DNA of 64,000 nt from Tranquillimonas rosea (GTDB lineage: Bacteria; Pseudomonadota; Alphaproteobacteria; Rhodobacterales; Rhodobacteraceae). How positions within the stretch are numbered: the first letter of the stretch is position 1; each line of letters opens with the position of its first letter. The translations under genes and the position numbers were made by a program. This document shows, piece after piece, positions 41,829-51,705 of this stretch. The DNA lies in contig NZ_FOGU01000009.1 in NCBI RefSeq assembly GCF_900111315.1, positions 1 through 64,000 of the forward strand, read 5' to 3'. The notes beneath the pieces are model-generated. The model ran no database searches. It was not told where the DNA came from and worked only from the letters and a program-made list of their open reading frames with translations.

Positions 41829-42899
41829 CTACCCCGTCCGATCAATCGGCCCGAACGACGCCGCGACGGCATCGAAGGCCTTGCGCATCACCGTCGGCAG
41901 ATCGGAGGGGCGAAACGCATGGGGCGCGACGAAGCCGCCGCGCTCGGGCTCTGCGTCGGCGGGCAGGTCGGCCACACGCAGGGCGAGCTTCAGGTGGAAG
42001 TGGGTGAAGGTGTGGCGCACCTCGATGCCCGGATCACGCCACGCGGCCGACACGGGTGGCGCGTCCTGCGGTGCGTTGCCCCACGCGCTGCCGGGCCAGC
42101 CCAGCATGCCGCCCAGAAGGCCGCTGTCGGGCCGCGTCTCGAGCAGCCAGGCGCCGTCGGTGCGGCGGCCGAGATAGGCGATGCCGTGCCGCACGGGCTT
42201 GGCGGCCTTCAGCGTCTTCTTCGGCAGCTCGGCCTGCGTACCCTCGTCCCGTGCCGCGCAGGGCGTCCGCCAGGGGCAGATCCCGCAGGCCGGGCTGCGC
42301 GGTGTGCAGATCGTCGCGCCCAGGTCCATCACCGCCTGCGCGTAGTCGCCGGGCCGCTCCTGCGGGGTCAGCCCGGCGGCGTGCGCGGACAGCTCCGGTT
42401 TGGCGGCGGGCAGGGGCGTGTGCACGGCATGAAGGCGTGACATCACCCGTTCGACATTGCCGTCCACCACCGTCTCGGGCTGGTCGAAGGCGATCGCCGC
42501 GATGGCCGACGCGGTGTACGGGCCGATGCCGGGCAGCGTCATCAGCTCGGCCCGCGTGCCGGGAAAGCTGCCACCATGCACCTCGACGACCTCGCGGGCG
42601 CATTTCAGCAGATTGCGCGCGCGGGCGTAGTATCCGAGCCCGGCCCATTCCCCCATGACGGCCGCGTCGGGGGCCGCGGCAAGGTTGGCGACCGTCGGCC
42701 AGAGCATCGTGAACCGCTCGAAATACGCCTTCACCGCCGCCACCGTGGTCTGCTGCAGCATCACCTCGCTCAGCCACACGCGGTAGGGATCGGGGCGCAC
42801 GCCCCGGCGGCGCGCCTCCGGGCCGACGCGCCACGGCATCGCGCGGGCGTGGACGTCGTACCAGTCGAGCAGTTCGGACGAGAGGGCGGGCATGGACAT
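41829..42899 (-). CDS. mutY: A/G-specific adenine glycosylase
   Basis: 356 aa from ATG 42899 (or ATG 42893). It excises adenine opposite 8-oxoguanine. Catalytic Glu45 in WLSEVMLQQTTV, HhH loop LPGIGPYTASAI, catalytic Asp146 in ETVVDGNVERV, and the 4Fe-4S site Cys198-x6-Cys205-x2-Cys208-x5-Cys214 are present. The C-terminal NUDIX-like part recognises 8-oxoG, with FTHFHLKL. It diverges from the DUF721 gene, a conserved alphaproteobacterial arrangement. Confidence 0.95.
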   Translation of the reverse strand: MSMPALSSELLDWYDVHARAMPWRVGPEARRRGVRPDPYRVWLSEVMLQQTTVAAVKAYFERFTMLWPTVANLAAAPDAAVMGEWAGLGYYARARNLLKCAREVVEVHGGSFPGTRAELMTLPGIGPYTASAIAAIAFDQPETVVDGNVERVMSRLHAVHTPLPAAKPELSAHAAGLTPQERPGDYAQAVMDLGATICTPRSPACGICPWRTPCAARDEGTQAELPKKTLKAAKPVRHGIAYLGRRTDGAWLLETRPDSGLLGGMLGWPGSAWGNAPQDAPPVSAAWRDPGIEVRHTFTHFHLKLALRVADLPADAEPERGGFVAPHAFRPSDLPTVMRKAFDAVAASFGPIDRTG

Positions 42900-43036
42900 G
42901 GCCACCGGGCTAGCCCCGCCGCGGCGGCGGGGCAAGGCGGCAGGCTGTCCCGGCCGGTGGCATCCCGGCGCTTATAACGTGAACTTTATTCCCTCGGGTG
43001 GCCGCAATGGTGGCGCCTGCGTGACACGTCGATAGT

Positions 43037-43570
43037 ATGCGCCCGATGACACCGTCCGGGACGCCACCGAAACAGCGCCGGGGCAAGGGGTTCCAGCTGA
43101 CCTCGGGCCTTCTGCAGGCGCGGATCCGCAAGGCCGGCGAAAGCCGCGGCTTTGCCGTCTCGCGCCTGTTGACCCATTGGGAAGAGATCGTCGGCGCCGA
43201 CATCGCGCGCATCGCCCGCCCGGTGAAGGTCGGCTACGGCCGCAAGGGGATGGGCGCCACGCTGACGGTGCTGACGACCGGGCCGCAGGCGCCGATGCTC
43301 GAGATGCAGAAGGACCGCATCCGCGAGCGGGTGAACGCCTGCTACGGCTACAACGCGATCAGCGCGGTGCGCCTGACGCAGACCGCGCCGTCGGGCTTTT
43401 CCGAGGGCCAGGCCGCGTTCGAGCATGCGCCCCGGCAAGAGCGTCCCGCCCCCGATCCGCAGACCGCCGAGCGCGCCGCCGAAGCCGCCGCGCCGGTGTC
43501 GGACCCGGGCCTGCGCGCCGCGCTCGAGTCGCTCGGCCGCAACGTCCTTACTGGCAAGAAACGCACATAG
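43037..43570 (+). CDS. DUF721 / DciA-family protein
   Basis: 177 aa. Residues ~20-110 carry the DUF721 fold: GLLQARIRKAGESRGFAVSR, LLTHWEEIVGADIARIARPV and MLEMQKDRIRERVNACYGYN. DciA proteins load the replicative helicase DnaB in bacteria lacking DnaC. The C-terminal ~60 residues are low-complexity, rich in A, P and E, as in many alphaproteobacterial members. It lies between mutY (divergent) and dsbA (9 nt downstream). Confidence 0.88.
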   Translation: MRPMTPSGTPPKQRRGKGFQLTSGLLQARIRKAGESRGFAVSRLLTHWEEIVGADIARIARPVKVGYGRKGMGATLTVLTTGPQAPMLEMQKDRIRERVNACYGYNAISAVRLTQTAPSGFSEGQAAFEHAPRQERPAPDPQTAERAAEAAAPVSDPGLRAALESLGRNVLTGKKRT

Positions 43571-43578
43571 AGGTATTC

Positions 43579-44262
43579 ATGACCCGACTACTGCCCGCCA
43601 TCGCTGCGACCACGCTCCTCATCGGGGGCGGCGCGCTCTACCTCAACAGCCAGGCGGGATCGGACGTGCTGCCGCTGGCCGCGCAGGCGCAGGAGGCCGA
43701 CGCGCAGGGCGATCAGGCCGAGGCCGGTGCCGAAAGCGTCGAGATCACCGAGATGACGATGGGCAACCCCGATGCCGACGTGCAGGTGATCGAGTATGCG
43801 AGCTTCACCTGCCCGCACTGCCAGAGCTTCCACGAGACCGTCTTTCCGGACCTCAAGGCCGACTACATCGACACCGACAAGATCGAGTTCGTCTATCGCG
43901 AGGTCTATTTCGACCGCCCCGGCCTGTGGGCCAGCATGGTCGCCCGCTGCGGCGGCGAGATGCGGTTCTTCGGCATCGTCGACATGCTCTATGACAACCA
44001 GCGCGACTGGGTGCAGGGCGAACCGGCCGAGATCGCCGACAACCTGCGGGGCATCGGGCGCAAGGCGGGCCTGAACAACGAACAGCTCGACGCCTGCCTG
44101 ACCGACGGCGCCAAGGCGCAGGAGCTGGTCAGCTGGTTCGAGCAGAACGCCGAGGAGAACGGCATCGAGTCGACCCCGTCCTTCGTCATCAACGGCGAGA
44201 CCTACTCGAACATGTCCTACGAGGACTTCTCGGGCATCCTGGACGAGCAGCTGGGCGAGTGA
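43579..44262 (+). CDS. DsbA-family thiol:disulfide oxidoreductase
   Basis: 227 aa from ATG 43579 (AGAGGT box, 8 nt after the DUF721 stop). An N-terminal signal/anchor (LLPAIAATTLLIGGGALYL) leads to an acidic linker, then the thioredoxin-like fold with active site SFTCPHCQSFH (Cys78, Cys81) and cis-Pro segment STPSFVINGETY. It belongs to the BdbD/DsbA_4 group and should introduce disulfides in periplasmic proteins. It ends in GTGA, overlapping the CoA-transferase start. Confidence 0.93.
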   Translation: MTRLLPAIAATTLLIGGGALYLNSQAGSDVLPLAAQAQEADAQGDQAEAGAESVEITEMTMGNPDADVQVIEYASFTCPHCQSFHETVFPDLKADYIDTDKIEFVYREVYFDRPGLWASMVARCGGEMRFFGIVDMLYDNQRDWVQGEPAEIADNLRGIGRKAGLNNEQLDACLTDGAKAQELVSWFEQNAEENGIESTPSFVINGETYSNMSYEDFSGILDEQLGE

Positions 44263-45395
44263 GCGGCCCGCTGGCAGGACTGCGCGTCCTCGAACTGGCG
44301 CGCATCCTGGCCGGTCCCTGGGCCGGCCAGGTTCTTGCCGATCTGGGTGCCGAGGTCATCAAGGTCGAAAGCCCCGAGGGCGACGACACCCGCCGCTGGG
44401 GGCCGCCCTTCGTCGAGACCGGCGGCGACCGGTCCGCCGCGTATTTCCACGGCACCAACCGGGGCAAGCGGTCGATCGCGCTGGATTTCCGCGAGTCCGG
44501 CGACCTCGCCCTGGTGTGCGACCTCGTCGCGCGGGCGGATGTCGTGCTGGAGAACTTCAAGGTCGGCGGCCTGCGCAAGTACGGGCTGGACCACGAGACG
44601 CTGTGCGCGGCGCATCCGAAGCTGGTCTATTGCTCGATCACCGGCTTCGGGCAGGACGGGCCCTATGCGGGACGTGCCGGATACGACTACATCATCCAGG
44701 CGATGTCGGGCCTGATGTCCGTGACCGGCGAGCCCGACGGACAGCCGCAGAAGGTCGGCGTCGCGGTGACCGACATCTTCACCGGGCTCTACGCCTCGAA
44801 CGCCATCCTCGCGGCGCTCTACGAGAGGGACCGGTCGGGGCTGGGCCAGCATATCGACATGGCGCTGATGGATTCCGCCGTCGCGATCACCGCGAACCAG
44901 GCGATGAACTATCTCGCCACCGGCACGCCGCCCCGGCGGCTGGGCAACGCGCATCCGAACCTCGTGCCCTACCAGGTCTTTCCCTGCCGCGACGGCTGGA
45001 TCGTCATCGCCGTGGGCAACGACGCGCAGTTCGGGCGGCTCTGCGGGCTGCTCGGCTGTCCCGACATGGCCTCGGAGCCGACCGCCGCGACCAACGCTGC
45101 CCGCGTCGAGAACCGCGCCACGGTGACGGACAGGCTCAACGCCCTTACCGAGACGTGGAGCAAGGCCGATCTCCTGTCCGCCTGCGAGGGAACGGGCGTG
45201 CCCGCCGGGCCGATCAACGACATGGCCGAGGTCTTTGCCGATCCGCAGGTGGTCGCGCGGGGGCTGCGCCTTGCGGGCGACGGGCCGGGCGTCCGCCCGC
45301 CCTTCCGGTTCTCGCGCAGCGACGGGGTCTCGGACCGGCCGGCGCCGGGGCTGGATGCCGACGGCGCCTCGATCCGGCAAGAGCTGAAGCGCTAG
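44259..45395 (+). CDS. Class III CoA transferase (CaiB/BaiF family)
   Basis: 378 aa from GTG 44259. The catalytic Asp172 sits in [54 protein letters not shown] and [11 protein letters not shown] are diagnostic. Members transfer CoA between carboxylic acids such as succinyl-, formyl- or itaconyl-type partners; the substrate is unknown. Translation is coupled to dsbA through the GTGA overlap. Its stop codon shares the CTAG at 45392-45395 with the stop of lpxK on the other strand. Confidence 0.93.
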   Translation: MSGPLAGLRVLELARILAGPWAGQVLADLGAEVIKVESPEGDDTRRWGPPFVETGGDRSAAYFHGTNRGKRSIALDFRESGDLALVCDLVARADVVLENFKVGGLRKYGLDHETLCAAHPKLVYCSITGFGQDGPYAGRAGYDYIIQAMSGLMSVTGEPDGQPQKVGVAVTDIFTGLYASNAILAALYERDRSGLGQHIDMALMDSAVAITANQAMNYLATGTPPRRLGNAHPNLVPYQVFPCRDGWIVIAVGNDAQFGRLCGLLGCPDMASEPTAATNAARVENRATVTDRLNALTETWSKADLLSACEGTGVPAGPINDMAEVFADPQVVARGLRLAGDGPGVRPPFRFSRSDGVSDRPAPGLDADGASIRQELKR

Positions 45396-46375
45396 AGACC
45401 CAGACCCGACAACTTGGCGTCGAGCGGGGCCCAGTCGTCCAGCTCCAGCCGCACGGGAACCGTCAGCACCTTCTGGCGAAAGGCGGGCGGCAGGCGCACC
45501 GCGTCCTTCTCGGTCGTGACGAGCTGGGCGATGTGGTGCCTGGCGTCCGCTTCGAGCCGCGTCATCAGCGCGGATGTCAGCGGCTGGTGGTCGCTGAGCG
45601 GTTCGGCATGGATGATCTCGGCCCCCAGCGTGCGCAGCGTGTCAAAGAACTTCTCGGGGCGTCCGATCCCTGCGAAGGCCAGAACGCGCACCCCGTCCCA
45701 CGGCATGCCCGTGCGCAAGGGGGCGAGGGTGCCGATGACACGGGGGCAACGGATCAGCCGTCCCCATTCCGTCGTGAAGGCCTTCTGCGCCGCCTGCGGG
45801 CCGAGCGTCAGAACGATATCGGCGCGGGCCAGCCCGGCGGCGGCGGGCTCTCGCAGCGGGCCGGCGGGCAGGACGCGGCCGTTGCCGAAGCCGGTCTGCG
45901 CATCGACCACAACGATCGACAGGTCCTTGGCGACGGCGGGGTTCTGAAACCCGTCGTCCATCACCACCGCCGGCGCCCCGCTGGCGATGGCGGCCGCGAC
46001 GCCGGCTGCGCGGTCGCGCGCCACCCACACGGGTGCGAAAGCGGCCAGAAGAAGAGGCTCGTCGCCCACATCGCCGGCGTCATGCACCTTGGGGTCGACG
46101 CGAACCGGACCGACCTCTCGCCCGCCGTGACCGCGGGTCACGACATGGGCCGCCGTCCCGCGCTCGGCCAACCGTTGCAGCAGCGCGATGGCGGTCGGCG
46201 TCTTGCCGGTGCCGCCCGCGTTGATGTTGCCCACGCAGATCACGGGAACCGCGGCGGCGAGCGAGTGGCCGCGCCGCAGCCGCCGGGCCGTCGCGCGGGC
46301 ATAGATCGAGCCGAGCGGAGACAGCGCGCGGGATTTCCAGCCGGGCTTGGCGTACCAGAAGGCGGGCGTGCGCAT
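45392..46375 (-). CDS. lpxK: Tetraacyldisaccharide 4'-kinase
   Basis: 327 aa from ATG 46375, overlapping the KdtA-like stop as TGATG. It phosphorylates the 4' position of the lipid A precursor. N-terminal membrane-associated region [12 protein letters not shown], then Walker [42 protein letters not shown], and [21 protein letters not shown]-terminal [10 protein letters not shown] is conserved. It is the last gene of a five-gene run from pmbA. Confidence 0.94.
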   Translation of the reverse strand: MRTPAFWYAKPGWKSRALSPLGSIYARATARRLRRGHSLAAAVPVICVGNINAGGTGKTPTAIALLQRLAERGTAAHVVTRGHGGREVGPVRVDPKVHDAGDVGDEPLLLAAFAPVWVARDRAAGVAAAIASGAPAVVMDDGFQNPAVAKDLSIVVVDAQTGFGNGRVLPAGPLREPAAAGLARADIVLTLGPQAAQKAFTTEWGRLIRCPRVIGTLAPLRTGMPWDGVRVLAFAGIGRPEKFFDTLRTLGAEIIHAEPLSDHQPLTSALMTRLEADARHHIAQLVTTEKDAVRLPPAFRQKVLTVPVRLELDDWAPLDAKLSGLGL

Positions 46376-47544
46376 CAGGCGTCCTCCGCCATGTCGAGCG
46401 CGTCGTTCAGCACCTCGATCACGCGGTCGCTGACCGCCGCCCCCGCCGACACGACATCCCAGCCGGCGCGCGCCATCTCGGCGGCGCGGTCCGGTGCCAG
46501 CAGACGCTCGACCGCGCGCCCGAGCTCCTCGGCGTCGCGGACGCGGATGCTGGCGTTGCGCTCGGTCAGGCGGGCATACTGGATGCCGTGCGCCCGCACG
46601 TTCGGCCCGTGCACCACGACCGACCCCAACGCTGCCGCCTCGAAGGGCGGGCGACCGGCGCCGGGGGACGACAGCGTGCCGCCGAAGAAGGTGATCGGCG
46701 CGAGGCGGTACCACAGCCCCAGCGCCCCGGCGCCGTCCGCGATGTGCACCTGCGCGCCGTCCGAGAAGTCGTCACCCTGTCCGGTGCAGCCGGTCCGGAT
46801 CGACCGCGCGTCAAGCTCTCTGGCCAGCTCGCTGCCGTCGATCTCGGCGCTCGGCACCATCAGCAGCATCAGCCGGTGCGACAGGCGGCTGGCCTGAAGA
46901 TGGGCGGCGACGATGGCGTCCACCTCGGCTGGCGGCACGTCGACGGCCAGCCACGCGGGCCGCGCCGAGAGTGCGCGGCTCAGCCGGTCGCGCCGCTCGT
47001 CGTTGCAGGGCAGGGCGCTGCCGCCGGGTTGCAGCCGGCCCGGTGTCTCGACCGGGGCGCCAAGGCGGCGCAGGCGGTCCGCCTCGGCGCCGGGTTCGGT
47101 CAGCACGGCGGTGAGGTCGCGGAAATCGGTGGCCGAGCGGCGCCGGTTGAGAAACCGCCCCTGCGGCGCATGGGCATCGACAACGATCTGCGGCGTGCCG
47201 CTACGCCGGGCCATCGGTGCCGCCGCCGAAAGGGGCCGACCGCTCCAGAGGATCGCGTCGGGCCGCCAGTGCTCGAACAGGCGCCGGGCCGATGCGCGGG
47301 ACAGCTCGGTCAGCGCCATCACGTGCGCTGCCTCGGGCAGGTGCGGCCGCGCGGGGTCGTCGGGCCGCTCCAGCGTCACCAGAAGGGACAGCCCAGACCG
47401 GCTGCGGCGGAGTTGTTCCAGCGTGTCGGCGATCGCGGCGACCCCGGTCGTGGCGGCCACGTGGCACCAGACGAGCGTCCCGCGCGGACGCTCCGGCCAC
47501 GCGGCGTCGGCCGCGGGCCCGTCTGCCGCCGGCGGCGCGGTCAG
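46375..47544 (-). CDS. KdtA/WaaA-like glycosyltransferase lacking the SVGE motif
   Basis: About 390 aa. The GT-B C-terminal half is clear: [20 protein letters not shown] with [13 protein letters not shown], as in Kdo transferases. The N-terminal region reads [20 protein letters not shown] where WaaA has HAVSVGE, so the catalytic Glu is missing, and there is no membrane anchor. An ATG at 47661 would overlap DUF4170 by 121 nt. No ATG, GTG or TTG occurs between; CTG 47544 overlaps the DUF4170 stop as CTGA and has GAGGAA upstream, so a CTG start is my choice. GTG 47460 would cut into the conserved core. Confidence 0.72.
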   Translation of the reverse strand: MTAPPAADGPAADAAWPERPRGTLVWCHVAATTGVAAIADTLEQLRRSRSGLSLLVTLERPDDPARPHLPEAAHVMALTELSRASARRLFEHWRPDAILWSGRPLSAAAPMARRSGTPQIVVDAHAPQGRFLNRRRSATDFRDLTAVLTEPGAEADRLRRLGAPVETPGRLQPGGSALPCNDERRDRLSRALSARPAWLAVDVPPAEVDAIVAAHLQASRLSHRLMLLMVPSAEIDGSELARELDARSIRTGCTGQGDDFSDGAQVHIADGAGALGLWYRLAPITFFGGTLSSPGAGRPPFEAAALGSVVVHGPNVRAHGIQYARLTERNASIRVRDAEELGRAVERLLAPDRAAEMARAGWDVVSAGAAVSDRVIEVLNDALDMAEDA

Positions 47545-47786
47545 ACCCCGATTTCCTCGGTCGGCGAGGCGGCGGTCTCTTCGTCGCGCAGGCGATGCAG
47601 GTGAGCGATGAAATAGCGCATGTGGGCGTTGTCCACGGTGCGCTGCGCCTCGGACTTCCATGCGTTGTAGGCGGACTTGTAGTCGGGGAACATGCCGACG
47701 ATGTGGATGTCCTCGACGTTCTTGAACTGGTTCTCCGCCGGATTGACGAGTTCTCCGCCGAAGACCAGGTGCAGGCGCTGAGTCAT
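47541..47786 (-). CDS. DUF4170 domain protein
   Basis: 81 aa from ATG 47786 with AGGAGA box. The protein is a short alpha/beta domain: QRLHLVFGGELVNP, FKNVEDIHIVGMFPDYKSAY and RYFIAHLHRLRD. This family is found in alphaproteobacteria next to KdtA-like and lpxK genes. Function unknown; the conserved position suggests a link to LPS synthesis. Confidence 0.88.
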   Translation of the reverse strand: MTQRLHLVFGGELVNPAENQFKNVEDIHIVGMFPDYKSAYNAWKSEAQRTVDNAHMRYFIAHLHRLRDEETAASPTEEIGV

Positions 47787-47863
47787 ATGGTGTAATCTCC
47801 TGGGGCGCGTTGGCTTGGGCGTTACCGTAAAGGCCGTGCCAGACAGGCTCAAGCGCCCGGCGG

Positions 47864-48637
47864 TCACGCCATGCGTGCGCGCAGTGCGGTGTGCAGCGCC
47901 GGGGCCGAGGCGACGACCCCGGACGAGCGCCGGAGCGGCGAGTTGAAGCCGATCGGTGCGCCGTGCCGGTCGGTGACGGTGCCGCCGGCCTCGGACACGA
48001 TCAGGCTTCCCGCGGCGATGTCCCATTCCCACGCGTCGCGCAGGCTGAGCATCGCGTCGAAGCGGCCCTCGGCCACCAGCCCCAGCCGGTAGGCAAGCGA
48101 GGGCCGGAAATGCCGCGCGAAACCGGGCACGCCGGTGCGCCAGTGTTGCGGGTCGAAGTTGAACCGCGCGGCCAGCACCAGCGCGGTATCGGGGTCGGTG
48201 GCGCGGCTTACCCGGATCGGTGTGCCGTCCAGCGTGGCGCCTTCGCCCCGCGCCGCGGCGTAGAGCCGCTCGCGGATCGGCAGGTGCACCACGGCGGCGG
48301 TGATCCGGCCCTGTTCGGCCACGGCGATGGAATGTGCCCAGCTCTCCTGCCCCTCGACGAAGGCGCGGGTGCCGTCGATCGGGTCGACGATGAACACCCG
48401 CTTGCGGTGCAGCCGGGTCTCGTCGTCGGCGGTCTCCTCGGACAGCCAGCCGTAATCGGGCCGCGCGGCGAGAAGCGTCTCGCGCAGGGCGCGGTCCACG
48501 GCCAGGTCGGCTTCGGTCACGGGGCCCTGTCCGCCCGACTTGTCCCAGACCTGCGGATCGGCGCGCCAGTAGGGGCGGGCGATCTCGCCCGCGGCCCGCG
48601 CCGCGTCGATCAGCAGGGGCAGGTCAGCTGCCGGCAA
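47864..48637 (-). CDS. Inositol monophosphatase family protein (CysQ-like)
   Basis: A 257-aa Mg-dependent phosphatase with WLSEETADD (metal Glu), FIVDPIDGTRAFVEGQESWA and WEWDIAAGSLIVSEAGGTVT. All metal ligands are present. The substrate may be inositol phosphate, 3'-phosphoadenosine phosphate or another sugar phosphate. It overlaps pmbA by 14 nt. Confidence 0.9.
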   Translation of the reverse strand: MPAADLPLLIDAARAAGEIARPYWRADPQVWDKSGGQGPVTEADLAVDRALRETLLAARPDYGWLSEETADDETRLHRKRVFIVDPIDGTRAFVEGQESWAHSIAVAEQGRITAAVVHLPIRERLYAAARGEGATLDGTPIRVSRATDPDTALVLAARFNFDPQHWRTGVPGFARHFRPSLAYRLGLVAEGRFDAMLSLRDAWEWDIAAGSLIVSEAGGTVTDRHGAPIGFNSPLRRSSGVVASAPALHTALRARMA

Positions 48638-49970
48638 GTGTCAGCCCCTCGACCAGCAGCGACGGCACCACGCGCGACAGGTGGGGGCGCGCGTCGTTGG
48701 CGGGCCGGATCGAGCGCAGGATGTCGTGCAGGTTGCCGGCCAGCGTACATTCGTTGACCGGGTAGGCGATCTCGCCGTTCTCGATCCAGAAGCCCGACGC
48801 CCCGCGCGAATAGTCGCCGGTGTTCGGGTTGATCGAGGACCCGATGAGCGAGGTCACGAGGAAGCCGGTGCCGATCTCGGCCATCAGCTCTTCCTTGCTC
48901 TGGACGCCCTGGGTCAGTGCGATATTCGTCACCGACGGCGACGGCGGCGCCGAGGTCCCGCGCGCGGCGTTGGCTGTGCTGGGCAGGCCAAGCTTGCGCC
49001 CCGTGGCCAGGTCCAGCGTCCAGCTGCGCAGGATGCCGTCCTCGACGATGGCGCGGGGCGAGGTCGGCAGCCCTTCGGCGTCGAACGGGCGCGACCCCGA
49101 CGTGCGCGGACGATGGGGATCCTCGAGGATCGACAGGCCCGAGGGCAGCACCTGCGTGTCCATCGCGTCGCGCAGCCACGAGGCGCCGCGCACCACCGCG
49201 CTGCCCGAAGCGGCCTGCAGCAGGTGTCCGACGAGCGAGGACGCGATGCGTTCGTCGTAGATCACCGGATAGGCGCCGGTCTTGGGCCGCCGCGCTCCGG
49301 CGCGGGCGACGGTGCGCTCGGCGGCGAGGCGGCCGATCCACTCGGCGTCGGGCATGTCCGCCCAGTGCAAGCGCGACTCGCCGTGGGCGTCGCGCTCCAT
49401 CCCCGTGCCCTCGCCGGTGATCGCCACGCAGGAGACGCCGTGATCGGTCCGCGCATAGCCGCCGGAAAAGCCATTCGTGGCCGCGAGGTGGACGGCGCGG
49501 CGGCCGTAGGCGGCGCTGGCCGACTGCACCTGGCTGACGCCGGCAACGGCAAGCGCGGCGGCCTCGGCCCGACGCGCCTCCTCCTCCAGCGCCGAGGGGG
49601 CGGGCTCCGGCGTCGGATCGGCGAGGTCCAGCGCCGCCACGTCCCAGTCGCGGGCCAGCTGCGCGGGATCGGCGAGGCCGGCATGGGGATCCTCGGGCGC
49701 CTCGCGCGCCATCGTCACCGCCCGCTCGGCCATCGTGCGCAGCGTCTCGGGCTTGATGTCCGAGGCGGACACGCAGGCCTGCTGCCGGCCCACCAGAACC
49801 CGCAGGCCGATCTCGATCTGTTCGGCGCGTTCGGCCTGTTCCAGCGCGCCCTGCCGCACGTCGATCGAGATCGACGTGCCGTCGACGGCGATGGCGTCGG
49901 CCGAGTCGGCCCCCGTGGCGCGTGCGGCGTCGATCAGGGCATGGGTCAGGTCGGCGAGACGGTCGGACAT
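48624..49970 (-). CDS. pmbA: TldD/PmbA-family protein
   Basis: 448 aa from ATG 49970. It has the PmbA layout: N-terminal ALEQAERAEQIEIGLRVLVG and C-terminal GFLVTSLIGSSINPNTGDYS with RGASGFWIENGEIAYPVNEC. TldD and PmbA form a protease complex that matures microcin B17 and degrades CcdA. PmbA lacks the HExxxH site, as here, so a TldD gene should exist elsewhere. First of a five-gene run ending in lpxK. Confidence 0.92.
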   Translation of the reverse strand: MSDRLADLTHALIDAARATGADSADAIAVDGTSISIDVRQGALEQAERAEQIEIGLRVLVGRQQACVSASDIKPETLRTMAERAVTMAREAPEDPHAGLADPAQLARDWDVAALDLADPTPEPAPSALEEEARRAEAAALAVAGVSQVQSASAAYGRRAVHLAATNGFSGGYARTDHGVSCVAITGEGTGMERDAHGESRLHWADMPDAEWIGRLAAERTVARAGARRPKTGAYPVIYDERIASSLVGHLLQAASGSAVVRGASWLRDAMDTQVLPSGLSILEDPHRPRTSGSRPFDAEGLPTSPRAIVEDGILRSWTLDLATGRKLGLPSTANAARGTSAPPSPSVTNIALTQGVQSKEELMAEIGTGFLVTSLIGSSINPNTGDYSRGASGFWIENGEIAYPVNECTLAGNLHDILRSIRPANDARPHLSRVVPSLLVEGLTLAGS

Positions 49971-50041
49971 CGGGGCTCCCTTTCGGATGACCCTTCGGAC
50001 CTAGCCCCCGGACCCGTCCCCCGCAAGCGCCGCCGGACGGT

Positions 50042-51571
50042 TCAGCGGATGCGCTGGCCGTTCGCCGTGACCTGTCCGTCCGGGCCAAGCCGGATGCGCG
50101 AGCGCAGCAGGTCGTCGCCCACCGACTCTGCGAACAGGCCCAGCATCATCCGCGCGCCCATCACCTGATCCTCGGGCAGCACGCCCAAGGTCACGAGGTC
50201 GTCCATCAGCGCATTCGCGCCGCTGAGGGTCAGGTTGATCTGGCCTTCGGGCATCGGCGGCGCGGCAGGGATCATGTCGTCGGTTCCCTCCGGGGGCTCG
50301 GCCGCGTCGTCGGACGGCGCTTGGAAGGTCAGGTCGCCGTCCCCGGACAGCTCGGCGCCGGCAAAGCCCAGCTCGAGCTCGCGGATCGTCAGGCTGTCGA
50401 AGGTCGCGGCCGACTCGTCCTCTGGGTCGATCTCGGACAGTGCCTCGTTCAGCGTCATGCGGCCGGCAAGGTCCAGCTTCAGCCGGGCGGGCGTGCGCGG
50501 CAGGATCCCCTGGGGATCGACCATCGCCCAGAGCTGGTCGTCGACCGTCAGGCCGTCGAGGTTCAGCATCAGGGCGATATCGCGCTGTTCGTCCGAGGGG
50601 GCGAGCGGGAAGGTGAATCTCGTCGCGATCTCGTCGATGCTGGCCTCGACCGGTGGACCGGGCAGCTGCGGGCTTTCGGCCGTGAAGGTCATGTTACGCA
50701 TCGCGCCGTCGACGGTCAGGTTGCCGTCCGACAGGTCGTATTCGCTGCGGCCGCCCTCGCTCTGGGTCGCCAGGGTGCCGCCCTCGGGCCCCTCGACGGA
50801 AAAGCGGCTGCTGGTGGCGCCGTAGCTGTAGGCCCCCCCCGCCGTCACATCGCGCGACACCAGCGCATCGGCGTTTCCGAAAAGACCGCCGGTGCCGAAG
50901 CTCTCGACGGCGACGTCCTCGTAGGTGGCTTCCAGAGAGAACCCGGTGCCCTCGTCATCCGCGCCCGTCGCGGCAAGCGCGACGGCGTCCACCGACATCT
51001 GCCCGGTCGTGGCCGGATTGCCCGTCCCGTCGCCGGATTCCACGAGATAGTCGCCCGATAGCCCCGTCATCGTCGCGCCCGCCTCGACCTCGACCGGTTC
51101 GCCGTCCACGGTCAGCGAGGTCAGCGTGATGTCCACACCGCCGGCCTCGACCTGGTAGTCGATCTCGGGCGGCTGGCCGCGCGCCACCAGTGAAAGGTCC
51201 GTCGTCGCGATCTCGATCTCGGTGGTCGAGGACTCGCCGTCCTCGGGAGCGGCTTCGGTCGTCAGCCGCGTCACCGGAGACGGGTCGACCGTCACGCTGC
51301 CATCGTCTTGCTCTGTCAGCACGATGCGGTCCAGCATCACCGTCGCGCTGCCGTCGGGATAGGTGACGCGGCTGCGCACGCCGCTCAGGGTCAGCGCATC
51401 GCCGTCGCGCGAGGTCTCGGCCGCCGTGATCTCCTGCTCGCTCTCGGTCGCCTGGTCCTGCCAGGCCTGCCACAGGGCGTCAGCCGTCAGAGCCGCGGCC
51501 GGTGCGGCGGGCAAGAGGCCGGCGGCGCAAGCCAGGCCGATGACGGTTCGAGAGGGGACGGCGACGGACAT
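50042..51571 (-). CDS. DUF2125 secreted protein
   Basis: 509 aa from ATG 51571. Signal peptide VIGLACAAGLLPAAPAAA-LTADALWQAWQDQ. The rest is a long acidic beta-rich protein with repeating strands and SATVMLDRIVLTEQDDGSVT, AMRNMTFTAESPQLPGPPV and RRTPARLKLDLAGRMTL-like sections, typical of DUF2125. It likely bridges or lines the periplasm like AsmA/TamB relatives, but function is unproven. Monocistronic, with 70 bp between it and pmbA. Confidence 0.85.
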   Translation of the reverse strand: MSVAVPSRTVIGLACAAGLLPAAPAAALTADALWQAWQDQATESEQEITAAETSRDGDALTLSGVRSRVTYPDGSATVMLDRIVLTEQDDGSVTVDPSPVTRLTTEAAPEDGESSTTEIEIATTDLSLVARGQPPEIDYQVEAGGVDITLTSLTVDGEPVEVEAGATMTGLSGDYLVESGDGTGNPATTGQMSVDAVALAATGADDEGTGFSLEATYEDVAVESFGTGGLFGNADALVSRDVTAGGAYSYGATSSRFSVEGPEGGTLATQSEGGRSEYDLSDGNLTVDGAMRNMTFTAESPQLPGPPVEASIDEIATRFTFPLAPSDEQRDIALMLNLDGLTVDDQLWAMVDPQGILPRTPARLKLDLAGRMTLNEALSEIDPEDESAATFDSLTIRELELGFAGAELSGDGDLTFQAPSDDAAEPPEGTDDMIPAAPPMPEGQINLTLSGANALMDDLVTLGVLPEDQVMGARMMLGLFAESVGDDLLRSRIRLGPDGQVTANGQRIR

Positions 51572-51705
51572 GTTCTTCTCTCCGGTTGGGCTGTTGGCGC
51601 ATACTTCGCCGTCCGGGGCCGCCGGCGTCAAGCGCGTCGCTGGCACGACCGGGTCGGCTCGACTAGGTTGCCGCAAGGCGAAGGAACCATGCGAGGGAGA
51701 CGGGC

